NCBI GenBank assembly: GCA_037074765.1
Contig: JBAMDO010000047.1
Location: 124,001-188,000, forward strand
Length of the DNA: 64,000 nucleotides
Direction: 5' to 3'
Origin: Mansonella perstans
Taxonomy: Eukaryota > Nematoda > Chromadorea > Rhabditida > Onchocercidae
Part shown: positions 41,371-52,857 of the stretch, piece after piece
Position numbering within the stretch: the stretch's first letter is position 1
How the letters are laid out: every line of letters starts with the position of its first letter
Notes under the pieces: model-generated
What the model was told of the DNA's origin: nothing
Databases searched by the model: none
What the model saw: only the letters and a program-made list of their open reading frames with translations
Program-made: the position numbers and the translations under genes

Positions 41371-43969
41371 TTATGAAGATTTATTTTCAAAGTGATTTCT
41401 AAGCAATGCCAGCGCCTTACTTCGATGACTGATTGTATTTTTTTTTGCAGAGCCCATTTCAGCGTATGTTTGCAAGAAACCTTCCGGTTGGAAACATGAA
41501 TCCCAACCAAAATTCGTCTCTCCTCTTGGTTCAACTATTTTTCCATTCGTTCTTCCTACACATAGAAATGCTTCAATAATGTACAATGAAACAATGATGT
41601 GATCAGTTCATTATGATTTGCAATTAATTAACATTCAACAGAATGACCCTCATCACGGTAGACTAAATGTAAAAATTAAGATTAGTGAGTAACTTTTACA
41701 ATTATTCCGTTCCGAATAACTAGCACTGCTAATGCTTAAATCAGTAAAATCATAGAACGCTTAGGAATCGCCTTTAGAGAAATACACTTCAAACTCGATA
41801 TGAGAAACCGAAGCTAAATATCAAGAAAAATTCAAGTAAGACAATTGAATCTAACCCAAAGAACTAGATCAAAAATTCAAGTTTTAAACAAATCCTGAAC
41901 TATTCATGAATATTTACCTTCGAAAAGAAGAACAGGTTTGGAAGGATTTTCGCAGTATGCAAATATACACTGTGCATATGCAGTTTTGTCCTCAAAACCA
42001 GCTAGCAATTTATGGAGACCATCGGGCTTCAATTCTTTAAGGAACCTATAGCAAAGCAATTAGGTTAATCTCTCTCTAAAAAGAAATGATGATACAAATA
42101 AATGGAAAAAATTGCAACATTTACAACCGCTAAGAACCAATTTAACATTACAACTTAAGTTTAACAATTTAACATTACAATCTAAGCCTAAGAGGTACTA
42201 AGAGACATTTAAATAAAAAGTTAAAGAAAGTACCACTTAATGTATGGTCCAGGCAGTCCTCCAAGAGCATTAAAACAAAGACAAGTATCTTCAACTATTA
42301 CGGGTCGTTGTATTCGTTCTGATGCTGTCAAGCATTTAAGCTTGGCTATTTCAAGCGGTTCTCCTTGATACTCTAGCAAATCAATGTTTTCATTCTCGAC
42401 CTGAAATATCTAATTAAAATTATATTCTTTAGTTTTTTATTTTTTTTTTTTTTTTTAACTTTACATCTTGTGGCCATATTGCACTAAGAGAGTGCCTGTT
42501 AATTTTGGGTGTAGCCTTCTTGACGAGTCTGAGATTTCAATAAAATAGATTTCCCAACAAATTTTTAATACTGGAAAATAATTTATTTAAAAATCGTGTC
42601 AAATAATCGACAACAAAACTAGTAATGGAAAGCAAAAAAATATTCACAAGACATTTTTGTTGATAAAACTAAGTGAAATATACAATATTTAGCAGTGAAT
42701 TTAGTGTTTACAGGTACAATAAAGAAAATGATTCCGAGGCTAAAATTTACATAAACTACTCATCCAATATAAGTGAATTCCCGCATACCTAAGCATATCA
42801 TTTCAGAAGGTAAATTTATGACGTTTCTTAATTCTTCTATTCAAAAAGCATCTCATATTTTCTACAATGAACACCAGTTTCCTGTTCACAACCCATTTTT
42901 TGCTGCACTCGTTATCTTAAAGCTATACTGCAAGTGTTACTAATCATATCAATCAAAATTCATCAAACTGAAATCAAGAAAAATATAATTTGTAATAAAA
43001 ACAAAACAGCGTAAAATTTTTAAAGATAATTCACAGAAGTTATCATATCATCACATGGAGAACAAAAAAAAAAAAAAACAACCGAGCAAAATTTAAATTT
43101 CAATTATCTTTTGCTTTATACTTCGGATTCATTTCCATCAGAAATCTACGAGCAGTTGCACGTGGAATTTTTTGATAGCGGAACTGATTGAAAAAATCGG
43201 ATGTCCGCGAAATGCGGCTAGGGGGAGCCAAGAAAGCCAATGGAGTGTGATACTTGCATTTAAAAAAGGGATTTCTCTTCATAGCAGGAGAAAAAACTCG
43301 ATGCATTTTTCTTTCAGAACAGACTGAATCATTTCCTGCACATTCCTTTTCCGTCTCATGAAATAAGTTCAAAGACGGCTCCCAAATCGGAATTTTGTCA
43401 ATTTTCGAATGGCATTCAGAAATACTTTCTTCCTTGTTCAATAGTTTCCAAAGTGAAGTGTCATTGTCGTTAAATTTTGCAGAATTCCGAAACGGAAAGG
43501 ATTTATCCCTCATACAGAATGGCTCGCCCTGACAATCATCGTCGTCAATGCATAATTTTGATAATGCCGAAGAAAGAGCAATTCGTTCATTTTTTATATT
43601 TCGCACAGTTTCTGAACTTTCACGGCTATTACAGAATTCCTCAAGGGAGAAACTATAACGCATTGGTGCTATTTCAGATTCAGGGACGGTAACCAAAAAG
43701 CCAGAATTCCTTGATATTTCACTCAAATCACCAGGTCTTTCGAACAATCTTCCAAATGATGAACTGTTTACCATTTCATCGGAATCCCACTTCAACATGA
43801 TTCCTTCCAATTCCTCTGAAATCTGTCTGTAACACTTCCTTAGAAGCTTGTATGCTTCAAATAACGAAAAAATTAGCAATATAAACATTACCGTGAATCG
43901 ATCTCCAAGAATAGCGCGTACTTCTTTTAATTTATTCGCGTTTCCAGTAACAAATACTAATGACTGCAT
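41371..43969 (-). CDS. ITPA: Inosine triphosphate pyrophosphatase (ITPA/HAM1)
   Basis: Cytosolic nucleotide-sanitation enzyme that hydrolyses ITP, dITP and XTP to monophosphates, preventing their use in DNA and RNA. Four exons keep phase: 43892-43969, 42234-42400, 41918-42045 and 41371-41555, giving about 185 residues, the normal family length. The phosphate-binding start is [20 protein letters not shown]. Exon 2 has [15 protein letters not shown] and the signature [20 protein letters not shown]. Exon 3 has [18 protein letters not shown]. Exon 4 has [12 protein letters not shown], then [12 protein letters not shown] and the C-terminal [15 protein letters not shown] with the conserved SHR. The start ATG at 43967-43969 lies four bases after a TATTTAG acceptor. 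Intron 1 is about 1.5 kb, far longer than the others, and contains the separate ORF at 43100-43798. The 5' end of that intron is open in frame on the ITPA side, but splicing at GTAATG (43890-43891) gives the intact enzyme. Confidence 0.95.
43100..43798 (-). CDS. Unrecognised 232-codon ORF nested in ITPA intron 1, same strand
   Basis: I do not recognise this protein. The uninterrupted frame starts at the ATG at 43796-43798 ([20 protein letters not shown]) and stops at 43100. It is hydrophilic and Ser/Glu/Asp-rich, with [20 protein letters not shown] in the middle and a basic aromatic C terminus ([20 protein letters not shown], then [17 protein letters not shown]). No signal peptide or membrane span is seen. 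Composition is complex rather than repeat-like, so chance is unlikely in this AT-rich DNA. An ATTTCAG acceptor ends 17 bp before the ATG, which suits spliced-leader addition. ITPA exon 1 is phase 0, while the two near acceptors (TTACAG, ATTTCAG) would need phase 2 and phase 1, so an in-frame fusion to ITPA exon 1 is not supported. It is probably a nested gene, or an alternative last exon. Confidence 0.65.
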   Translation of the reverse strand: MLKWDSDEMVNSSSFGRLFERPGDLSEISRNSGFLVTVPESEIAPMRYSFSLEEFCNSRESSETVRNIKNERIALSSALSKLCIDDDDCQGEPFCMRDKSFPFRNSAKFNDNDTSLWKLLNKEESISECHSKIDKIPIWEPSLNLFHETEKECAGNDSVCSERKMHRVFSPAMKRNPFFKCKYHTPLAFLAPPSRISRTSDFFNQFRYQKIPRATARRFLMEMNPKYKAKDN

Positions 43970-44657
43970 AAACCTAAATATCCAAGTAAATATCATTACT
44001 GCAATCCATATTTTAAGCATATTTCCGTACAAATGCATTCTGCATATGTGCAAATTGCATATATGCAAAATATAAAGCTCATATCAAATTCCCACAGTTC
44101 TACTTATATTCTGCAGTCATTTTCAAAATGTGGCCATTAATGCCTTATTTCTATCACATTATTTGCAAATATGATGTACTTGTACTTCAACTTTGATACT
44201 TCAACTTTAAAATGAAAAAAATAACAAGAGAGGGTAAGCCCATAAAAAATGCGCCAACATCAGAAAGACAATTTTATTAGGAATTAATAAATTACTGGAA
44301 TTTTTTAATGGAACAGTAACAACAAAATAATAAATCGTGCTAAATGAATCACCAGCATAGCAATAAAATCACTGAACAAACATATTATTACACTAAGAAA
44401 CATTCACACTTCAGACATGAACCGTACGGTTGATTGGAGTGAGTAATGGAAGTTCTACAGTCCCGAGAAAAGACAATTTTTTTACTTCAGTTCAAGTCTT
44501 CTATTACAAAAGAGATTACACAAACAATCTATGAACAATGTTTGTTTGAAGACTGTTCTATCATATCCTAAGTATCTACTTGAATGCTAGCCAAAACCTA
44601 ATGTTACATTTCACCATGATCACGACAGTAATCTAAATACGTTAGTAACGGAATTCA
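43970..44657. other. Gap between SAM50 and ITPA
   Basis: About 690 bp between the SAM50 stop and the ITPA start on the same strand. That is too long for a tight nematode operon, and no polypyrimidine U-rich element stands out. No other feature was seen. Confidence 0.5.
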
Positions 44658-47498
44658 CTACAAGAAATTAAGACCAGCACCGAAGTGGAAAGATGGTGCA
44701 CAATAATCACCTGACATGTACCTCAGCGGGATAACATAATTTAGTTCAATTCGAACAAAATTTTTGATTAAAAATGTTAGCCCCAATCCAGCACTAACAC
44801 GAAGAGCATCTCTTATATCACGAAGTCGATGCTGAGAATCAGAAGATGCTACAGCTCCTCCGGAAATAAATGCATGCGCAAACAACATTTCTGGTGGAAA
44901 AAGTGGCCTGAAATAATATATCCAATGAAAATTTTCATTCAGAAAAGAAAGAGGATAATTCCATTGGCTGTTACAACTTACTTCAAGACCCGAAAAGAAA
45001 AACCTCAACCATTTGCATTACTTGACATATTAATAATGTAAATAAATCTTTTTCTATCCCTGTTTTTCTTCTATTTTTGCTTCTTTTAATTTTCAATTTT
45101 CGGCAGCCTTTTTCGGACCCGAACCATCTGCTAGGCTAGGCAATCTAATACGCCACACTTATTTAGCTACAATACGGTTCCTCTCAAGCTTATCTCAAAT
45201 AAAACGTCACACTGTAATGTATAATACATCGCTTTGTGATAGTTATGAGCTAAAATCCGGACATACATCCTCCAACGGGCATAAACGCTTGATGCAATGT
45301 TATCGACCTAAACCGTCGATATATAAATTCATAAAACAGTACGAGAAAAATTCCATTATCGCGACATGTAAATAGCAAATAGGGATCAAGTACCTATAAA
45401 TATGCAAAACTCCAATAGCAGAAGTCGCTCCTCCAATGCATGATGAACTATCGGCTCGCCTCCCTATTGTATTCCAGCCAAATCCACGAACATTATGGGG
45501 TCCACCGACATATAAACGATCCAATAAATGTAATGAGCGATCAGCTAATGAATTGATAATCGAAAATTGCTGTGAAGCACTCAGGAACATACCCATAAAC
45601 AACGGCGTCGATGCCTTAAAATTATTGTTGCCAAAATGAAAAGATTGATGAAAGAATTGATTTGTATCAAGTCTTATACAAAAATGACAAAAACCAAATC
45701 AAGACGATCAATTCTACTTCAGACTAATCTCATCTTCATAACACGATTTGGTGGAGAAACTTAGTGTTATGAGACAACTACACAGATAACACTAAAACAG
45801 TTAAGCCAGCATTACGAACAGGTTTTAATTTATTGATAAAGTAAAACGTTTGAAGGAAAAATTACGTGAAGGACAATGAATAACTGGAAAAAAGACGAAT
45901 CAAAGAACTGACCTGGACATCAAACTGATGTCTAACAAATGCTGCATCACCAAGAAGGCCTGCGTATTCCTGAGCAAATTTGAGTAAAACACCTTTCGTA
46001 GCAAGAAGTGGTCGGTCTCGTGTATCATAAGCCAATGAATTCTGCACTGAACACTTCATTGTATAACCTGCATGCTCCCGAACCGAAAACGCTGCTTTTT
46101 CTGTTGGACAAAATTTTCGCCAGATCTAAAGTACGATTTGAATAAAAGCAATTCATTTGCTCTAGCTCTTTGTTATTGTTAGTCATAGCTATAAATATCA
46201 AATCTTTCTGATGAAAACCTATGTCTGAGACTCTTATTTACAGTTATTGATCTAAAAAATATATCATATCATGATCAAAGACACTATAAGCAGTCTATGT
46301 AAAAATCTAAGCATGAACTCTTATTCCATAAAAAACCAAATAATTACATATAACATACCAAATCCAATTTCATGGTATGGTGAAGTCTTCTATTCCATAA
46401 CTGACTAATATGATGTAGTACCAGCCCAGTTTCTTGCACATTACTGAGATTCCATGGCAAATTTCCGGAACTTTGAAACAAGCAAAATCCCATGTTAGCA
46501 TACTTCTGCCAGCCCAAAAAAGGCTTTATCATTGAAATATTAAAAGTTTGATTACCCTGCAACTCCAACTTACGTTAAAACTAGGATTGATCAAAATACT
46601 GCAGATGTAGTATGAAATGGACTGTTATTTAATAAATATACTTTTTACCCACAATACTTTATACAGTTAATCATCAGTAAAAATGCAATGGGTTTCCTCT
46701 AATTTTCCAGAAATTTTATAATACTATCCATTTTACATGAAAAAAAAAAAGGCAAAATCTTGAAATATCATTTTTTCATGAGATTCAAAATGAAATCGTA
46801 ACCTTGAAAGTATAGGAGTAAGATGCATTCATCGATTCACCACGTCCACCAAAACTGTCTTTGCCTGCATTTAATGAATAATCCGTTTCACCTCGACTAG
46901 TCACGCCAGCCTAAAAAATTAGTCTAAGAAATCACAAACAATCATTTGAACACTAATGACAAAGCAATACAGGACTGGTTCATCTACCTTTACGCCTAAA
47001 GTGAATAATTTCGGTTTCTTTATGATAAAATTAATTCATTTGAACTATAATGATAAAGCAATACAGGATTGGTTCATCTACCTTTACGCCTAAAGTGAAT
47101 GATTTCGGTTCCTTTATGATAAAATTAACGATGTATCGGCCTCTCTTTCCATCTGCTGAATCAATCAGTGGAGTGACGGTATCCACAAGACCAACTTCCT
47201 ACAATGTAAAAGTGATAATATCATTTTAAATATGCAATCTCCATTAAAACTATAATCAGTTAATGTTTAAAATTTTTAAAAAGCTTACTCGAAGATGTTT
47301 AGCAGCTAAATCGCAACATCGTATTAATTCTGGAAGTGATGAAACTGTATAGAGATGTCCAATTTCTTTCACTAATGCATCTTTTTTAGTGATATTAACA
47401 CCATGAAATTTTATAGCTTCAACAGTAACTGGTTGATTATCACATTTACCATATAAAATATCAGCTGGATGATAAATTTTATTTTTTAATGTTGACAT
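44658..47498 (-). CDS. gop-3: SAM50 (SAMM50/GOP-3), mitochondrial outer-membrane beta-barrel assembly
   Basis: Core Omp85-family channel of the sorting and assembly machinery that inserts beta-barrel proteins such as VDAC and TOM40 into the mitochondrial outer membrane. Seven exons keep phase: 47289-47498, 47082-47198, 46803-46910, 46359-46556, 45913-46125, 45394-45614 and 44658-44907, giving about 438 residues, normal for nematode GOP-3. The N-terminal single POTRA domain spans about 1-110 ([38 protein letters not shown]). The barrel shows [40 protein letters not shown] and the lid-loop [20 protein letters not shown] with the conserved RGF of loop 6. The last strand, [20 protein letters not shown], ends [10 protein letters not shown], a proper beta-signal. 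The exon 4 start is ambiguous between two in-frame acceptors; TTGCAG at 46557 was chosen. A 94 bp duplication has copied half of exon 2 into intron 2. Confidence 0.95.
46943..47130. repeat. 94 bp tandem duplication covering the 3' half of SAM50 exon 2
   Basis: Copy one runs 46943-47036 and copy two starts at 47037, with a handful of mismatches. Copy two contains the functional end of SAM50 exon 2 and its donor. Copy one, lying in intron 2, keeps the same exon end and the donor (GGCGTAAAG then GTAGAT on the minus strand) but has no acceptor. Confidence 0.88.
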
Positions 47499-48012
47499 TT
47501 GTGACAGGAAAAAGTTGAGAAATTATCCTGAAAATATTTTAAAAAAATATCAATATTTCCTGAAAATATAATATTTATATAATAGTTTCTGAATGTTACT
47601 ACTAAATCTCTCCAATAATTACACTATTTTATTGCATTATCTTCATTCCTGAATAGCATACTGTAGAAAGTGTAAATTCTTACAATGTTCACTAGAAATA
47701 TCATCTACAATAAGATATCAACAATATTAATTGTACAGTAATTTTCGAGAATACTGTAATAGATGATGACATCTTATCAGTTCGTAATCAAATAATTACA
47801 TTACGAAGCAATCAATATTCTTATCAAAACTCTCAGAAATGTCAAATATGATGTTTTAATTTTATTATATTTGATAGTCTGTTTTTATCCTTTCAACGAC
47901 AACAATTGCCTCAATTTGATTCTGTTTATTCTAATTTGCTATGATAAAAAGTTTTTTCTAAATTTTATTAATTATATATTTAAAAACAAAAAACTTACTT
48001 TTATCCACATAA

Positions 48013-48046
48013 ATAGAGTTTACGGACGTAATCCGTCAAACTCTAT
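48013..48046. other. Hairpin, 14 bp stem with one bulge
   Basis: ATAGAGTTTACGGA pairs with TCCGT, a bulged C and AAACTCTAT around the loop CGTAA. It lies about 515 bp upstream of the SAM50 start and 710 bp upstream of the RRM-ended gene. Confidence 0.65.
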
Positions 48047-48143
48047 CAAATAAATTCACACGTTCAACTTCTGAAGCTCCACGCTCCTCTCAATTAACAT
48101 AGCTATTATTTGGCCCGATCATGTACTTTACGGATGGTTGGTT

Positions 48144-48245
48144 AGTCGTAAATTGTTTAAGTGCACGTTGGAGGTCTAGTCGTAAATTGTTTAAGTGCAC
48201 GTTGGAGGTCTAGTTGTAAATTGTTTAAGTGCACGTTAGAGGTCA
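48144..48245. repeat. About 35 bp tandem repeat, three copies
   Basis: Three near-identical copies of AGTCGTAAATTGTTTAAGTG followed by CACGTTGGAGGTCT, in the divergent gap. Confidence 0.92.
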
Positions 48246-48757
48246 TCATGGATTGCGTCATTGTTTCAGTTGATGAAGTCGCCACATTGATTTATGTTCT
48301 AATTAACTGCGCCATTGTTTTTTCATAACGAGTTACCTAATGGATTAATAATTTGGGGTCATAAGGTCATAAGCTTGTTTTGGATTATATCAAATAGCTA
48401 GTGTAATTAATTTCTCTGGCGCAACAAAGTTGAAATGCATTTTGTAGTTCTCTCAAAATTTTCCATTGTATTTTATATTATTATCAGATCAGAATTAAGA
48501 GATGCCAATAATTAAGAAATATTTTAATTAAATGAAATATTTTTTCCAATAGGTTTAAAACTAACATTAAAAAATAATTTGATAAATTGTAGTCTAGTTA
48601 GTTGCAGTTTTAAGTTTAAAATTAGCTATATTACTTTTGAGATCTTAATGGGTAAGATCTAAAATTTTAATCTGAATATTATCCCTTTACGTGATTTTCA
48701 TTAATAAAATCACATAAAATACACTTAATTTTTTAGATACATTTACTGATAACTATC

Positions 48758-50860
48758 ATGAATGATTCTCTTGCTTATCCATGGGTACTGATATGTTCTG
48801 TATCTGATAAGAATTTGATACCTTTATTGCGGTAAGTTTATTGTAATTTAATTTTTTGTACTTTAATAGTTTGTACTTATGCACTCTTATAATTTGATAA
48901 TTTTTATGAATAAGAATAAAGAAAACAAAAATAATTTACTTGGAAATAGCAATAATCTTAGTTTCAAAATCATTTCATAATTTTAAACTAGTAAAACTTT
49001 GAATATCCGAAAAATAGTTTTTTTTTGTAAAAAATTTGAAATAATAGTAAAAATTTGAAGTAATAAACTTGGACTATATTTAAATATTTTTAATAATGAA
49101 AATAAGTGAAATTAGATTTTCAACTTTTATTTTGCCAAATATTGCCTTTCTTAAAGAGAATTCACTTTATGGCTTACGAGCACATTGCAAGAGAAAGCAG
49201 TGCAATATGGATGTAGCCATCGTTTTGATAAAGAGCCGAAAAGTGTTTATCATACAATTCCTGGAAATGAGGAGCAAATTAGGAGGACATATAACGATGT
49301 TCATGCAAGTATCTTTTTTATAATCATTCATTTTATTATAAAATATTCTTAATAAGATATTATTTTAAATATCTTGGTACAGTAACAATTACTGATAAGC
49401 AAATTATTATCAATTCTGAAATGATTGATAATGGACATGTTTGCTTTATCACCAAAATTAGCTTCTCTGTAAAAAAAAAATTAGCCCCTTAATGACCGTA
49501 AGCAAGCGATAGTATAATATTATAATATGTGATATAATATAGTATAATATTTCGATACAAGCGATAGTATAAGAAAGTAAGCGATATAATAAAAATTTCG
49601 CCTATTTCAGTTTAAGCTTTTCTAATGAAAACCTTAAACATTTGAGTCTTTTGCTATTCCTTATTTCTCAGAATCTGTTTTATGAGTACTTGTACTTTAA
49701 TTAAAACTTTTAACTTAAAATTGAAAAAATTCAAAGAGTTCGTGGAATTCCTATATTGTTTCAATCATAAAAACCTTATCGTTCAAATCTTAAAATGCTT
49801 TTGCTATTTAGATCATCCTGAAGTCATAGTTGTCTTCCATATCTTACCGGTCTCAAATTCAATTGAGTATAAATTAATGAAGGAATTTGCTGACCAGTAT
49901 GATCTGATACGACAGGGAGTGCTATTGAAAAAAGCTATTACATATTTTGAAGAATGTAATATTGAAGAAGTACTTGGCAATATGCTTCAATGGTTCAATC
50001 GTTGTATTTCACGACTTGTTGCTTTGAAGAAAAGGTAACTTTTATTATTTTCAATTGAATAAATTATTAGAATTTCTGATGGTGCTAGGATTTATTTCAT
50101 ACTGCGGTAGCAGTTTGGGTTCGTTTTTCTGGAAAGATTTTAACAAGTTCGGATAGAAGGAAAAAATGAAACCAGATCTAATGTGATACTGTTATAGAGC
50201 TCGTACAAAATTCAGTTTACAAATTAGCGAAGGAGGAAATGATACAACAAACATAGTATCTTTTCCAATGAATAATGTCACTGCTGTAGTGCAGAAAGTA
50301 CTCCATGGTAAGGACGATGAAGCATCTCAAAGTGTTAATGGTGCATACTTTCTCATTATCTAGCATTTGATTTAAGATCTCTGTTATAGAGTAAGATTTG
50401 CAACTTGATGAGAAGAATGTAGAATAGTTCTGAAAAGCGTTCATTTTTTTTTTGATTTAATCTCTTCGAATCTTTTATTCGTGAGAAGTGGGAGTTTAAC
50501 AGACATTTATAAATTTGATAGGAACAAGTTCATCATAAGAAAAACAGATCAAATTTAATCTCTACCAAATGCATATTTTCAGTTAAAGCAAGCATCGAAG
50601 TTTCTGGTTATCCATCAAGCTTTAACGAATTTGAAATCGCTAATATTTTCAATAATTTCCGAGTTGTCAAAGTAATGAAGAGCTTAGCTAATAACAGTGC
50701 AATGGTAGAATTCGTAAATGAAATCCATGCAGTTCAAGCTGCTATTGAATATGATCGAAGTTGGATTGATTCAATACATTCATTGATGGTGACACCAATT
50801 GATCCAGATATAATCAATGAAGTGAAAAAAGCAATAGGAAATGAATATATCTCTTGTTAG
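48758..50860 (+). CDS. Unrecognised protein with C-terminal RRM-like domain
   Basis: I cannot name this protein. Five exons keep phase: 48758-48831, 49157-49308, 49812-50034, 50198-50307 and 50583-50860, giving about 278 residues. The C-terminal exon (from residue ~187) fits an RRM fold: KASIEVSGYPSSFNEFEIAN is a strand and helix start, FNNFRVVKVMKSLANNSAMV carries a RNP1-like strand, and EFVNEIHAVQAAIEYD is the next strand and helix. RNP1 aromatics are mostly missing, so RNA binding is uncertain. The middle, HPEVIVVFHILPVSNSIEYK then LMKEFADQYDLIRQGVLLKK, weakly resembles the MID/PIWI junction of Argonautes (hydrophobic strand, LP, EYK..K.., QG), but no catalytic tetrad region follows. The start follows a TTTTTTAG acceptor by 21 bp. 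The exon 2 acceptor (TTAAAG) is weak but is the only one that keeps the frame. Confidence 0.75.
49499..49595. repeat. AT-rich short repeat in intron 2 of the RRM-ended gene
   Basis: Several copies of AGCGATAGTATAATAT/TATAATATAGTATAATAT-like sequence inside the intron between exons 2 and 3. Confidence 0.7.
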
Positions 50861-52190
50861 TTACTCTCAATAATCTTCATTCAAACTTTTTTTTCAACAA
50901 ATTTAATCTATGAAGGTACTGAAATTCGGTGCCTTTTTTGTTGTTGTTATCAAGGATTTTATTATAAATGAAGGAAATGCAAAGAGTTACCCTTCTTCCT
51001 GACAGATCTCTTCATGATCTTTCATCTTTTCAATTTGTGATAATCACTTGTTTATTGTTTGTTTGTTTGTTTGTTTGATCATTCTTTCGATACTTATAAT
51101 CTTCTTTCCTATTATTTTTTGTTACAAAATAATAAAAACGATGTTTTATCTCTGTTCGTTGCTTGCTTATCAGTGTTCTACTGTTTTTGGGAATTTTGAG
51201 AAACTTTCCATTGTCTTTAGAGAGTTTTAAAGTTTTGTTGCTTTCATAAGGATTTTGCTTCTTTCATGCGTCATATTAAGTGAATAGAGCGAGCATTTCT
51301 AAACAAAATGAATTTTCACTTTGAAAGAAACTTTTGAAAAAATTTGGACACTTTCTTTAGATAGCATATTACATATAATTGTTTAGTAGTAAGTTATGAG
51401 AATCTTAGCAAAGTATTAGTTCATTCTTTTGTGATTCATCGAAATTTAATTGATTTAATTCAATCATATGTAAATTTGTGCTAAGAAAAAAGGAAGATTG
51501 TTATATTGTCATAGTGGAGAGGCATTTAAATATGATTTTCTAATTATTTAAAATACTTTTGAAATATATGCCATTGTTTTGGTGCAATATTTTAAAGTGT
51601 TAGCATATTTCCAAGTTGTGTTCTGAATAAAAGAGTATGATCAGTTATTCGCGGTTCAATAAGCAAATGTGAAATTGTTAATGCATATGAATTCGCTAAA
51701 AACTTTATCTGCAAGCGAAACAAACTGATAAAGAAGGTATAATTAATGCATATAAATTTGCTAAAATTTATATCTAAATGCGAAATAAACAATGAAACGA
51801 GAAACCTTAAACTATCAGATAAAAATAAAATGAAATAGTATAACTGATAGATATTTTAGAACATCAAATATTTCATTTCCATATATTGGCTTTCCTCTTT
51901 TCCATTCTCAGTTTAAAGGCACTTATGCACTCGCTCTATATACATCCATAACTATTACCTATGCAGTCACTAAAACAGTCAAACACATTTGAAGTATATT
52001 ATTGGTACCTTGGAATTAAAATCCAAAAAGCTCTACGCCATTTTCGGGGAACTTTCTTTTTCAAATTGTTTAATTTTTGAAAAGCAAAACAAATATTTAA
52101 ACATCAATAAATGACATTAACGATAGTAGTTTTTTCGCCAACGTGACATAATATGTTTTCGTTTAATCGAAGAAATCAAAGTATGGTAAA
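50861..52190. other. Convergent gap between the RRM-ended gene and the small HSP
   Basis: About 1.3 kb of 3' flanking DNA for two converging genes. A (TTTG)n run lies at 51053-51077. No exon was seen. Confidence 0.55.
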
Positions 52191-52559
52191 TTACCACCAC
52201 CAAAGCGGTATCGGTTCACGAACTATCAATTCTTGGCAGGGATTTGATCGCATTTTCCAATTCGGATCCACTTTAATGGGGATTTTACGATATTCGGCAG
52301 TTTCATCAGTAGGAACTGTAATTTTTAGGATGCCGTCGGCAGTTAACTCTGATGTTAGTTCTTTTTCCTTGGCACTTTTCGGCAATATATAGGTTCGGAT
52401 GAAACGACGTTCAATCGTACCACCGCCTTCCTCACGTTCATTGTGATGTCCGGTAATGACCAGTCGTCGATCATTAATACCCACTTGTAAATCATCTGAA
52501 TGGAAATTGGATACGTTCAACTTCACCTCAAACTGATTTCTTCCTTGTTCGTCCGACAT
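52191..52559 (-). CDS. Small heat-shock protein, alpha-crystallin domain (HSP12-like)
   Basis: ATP-independent holdase chaperone of 122 residues. It starts at MSDEQGRNQFEVKLNVSNFH and is almost entirely the alpha-crystallin domain. NQFEVKLNVSNFHSDDLQVG is the first strands, RRLVITGHHNER the core strand, RRFIRTYILP the next, and the family signature ELTADGILKITVP follows. An IPI motif (YRKIPIKV) matches the C-terminal I-x-I anchor. The N-terminal arm is only about ten residues, as in nematode 12-kDa HSPs, and the tail after IPI is unusually long and ends EPIPLWWW. The ATG lies directly after TATTGTAG, so it is either trans-spliced at the start codon or has an upstream non-coding exon. Two heat-shock element arrays lie about 1.0-1.1 kb upstream. 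Confidence 0.93.
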   Translation of the reverse strand: MSDEQGRNQFEVKLNVSNFHSDDLQVGINDRRLVITGHHNEREEGGGTIERRFIRTYILPKSAKEKELTSELTADGILKITVPTDETAEYRKIPIKVDPNWKMRSNPCQELIVREPIPLWWW

Positions 52560-52857
52560 CTACAATAATTATTCCAGTTCGCATGATTCATAACCCATAA
52601 TTATAGCGATTTCACGTCAAGTATTCTATTCTATGAACGCAAATCCTCACCTTATAACTTACACTTGCGCTATTCGATAATTTTCTTTCTGAGCTAACTA
52701 TTTTCGATACTACAATGAAGACAAAAAACAACATGTAAAAACATGTTACAATGTGAAAACATTCAAAATAGCGAAAGGTCAGTAATTAATGAAACATCCA
52801 AATACTGGATTTGTGGAATTCCTTTACTCTTCCTTCTCCCTCTTAAGAACATTTAAG

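Larger units (their letters stand above)
47499..48757. other. Divergent gap between SAM50 and the RRM-ended gene
   Basis: About 1.26 kb that should hold both promoters. It contains a bulged hairpin at 48013-48046 and a three-copy repeat at 48144-48245. A TTTTTTAG acceptor ends at 48736, 21 bp before the plus-strand ATG. Confidence 0.5.

Noticed and set aside
43892..44068. Longer N-terminal extension of ITPA from an upstream in-frame ATG at 44068
   Set aside because: The extension is hydrophobic AT-rich sequence with a TATTTAG acceptor just before the MQSLVF start, which matches the normal family N terminus.
49096..49323. 75-codon plus-strand frame over exon 2 of the RRM-ended gene
   Set aside because: It is a shadow frame; the frame that joins in phase to both neighbouring exons (EFTLWLTSTLQEKAVQYG) is a different one.
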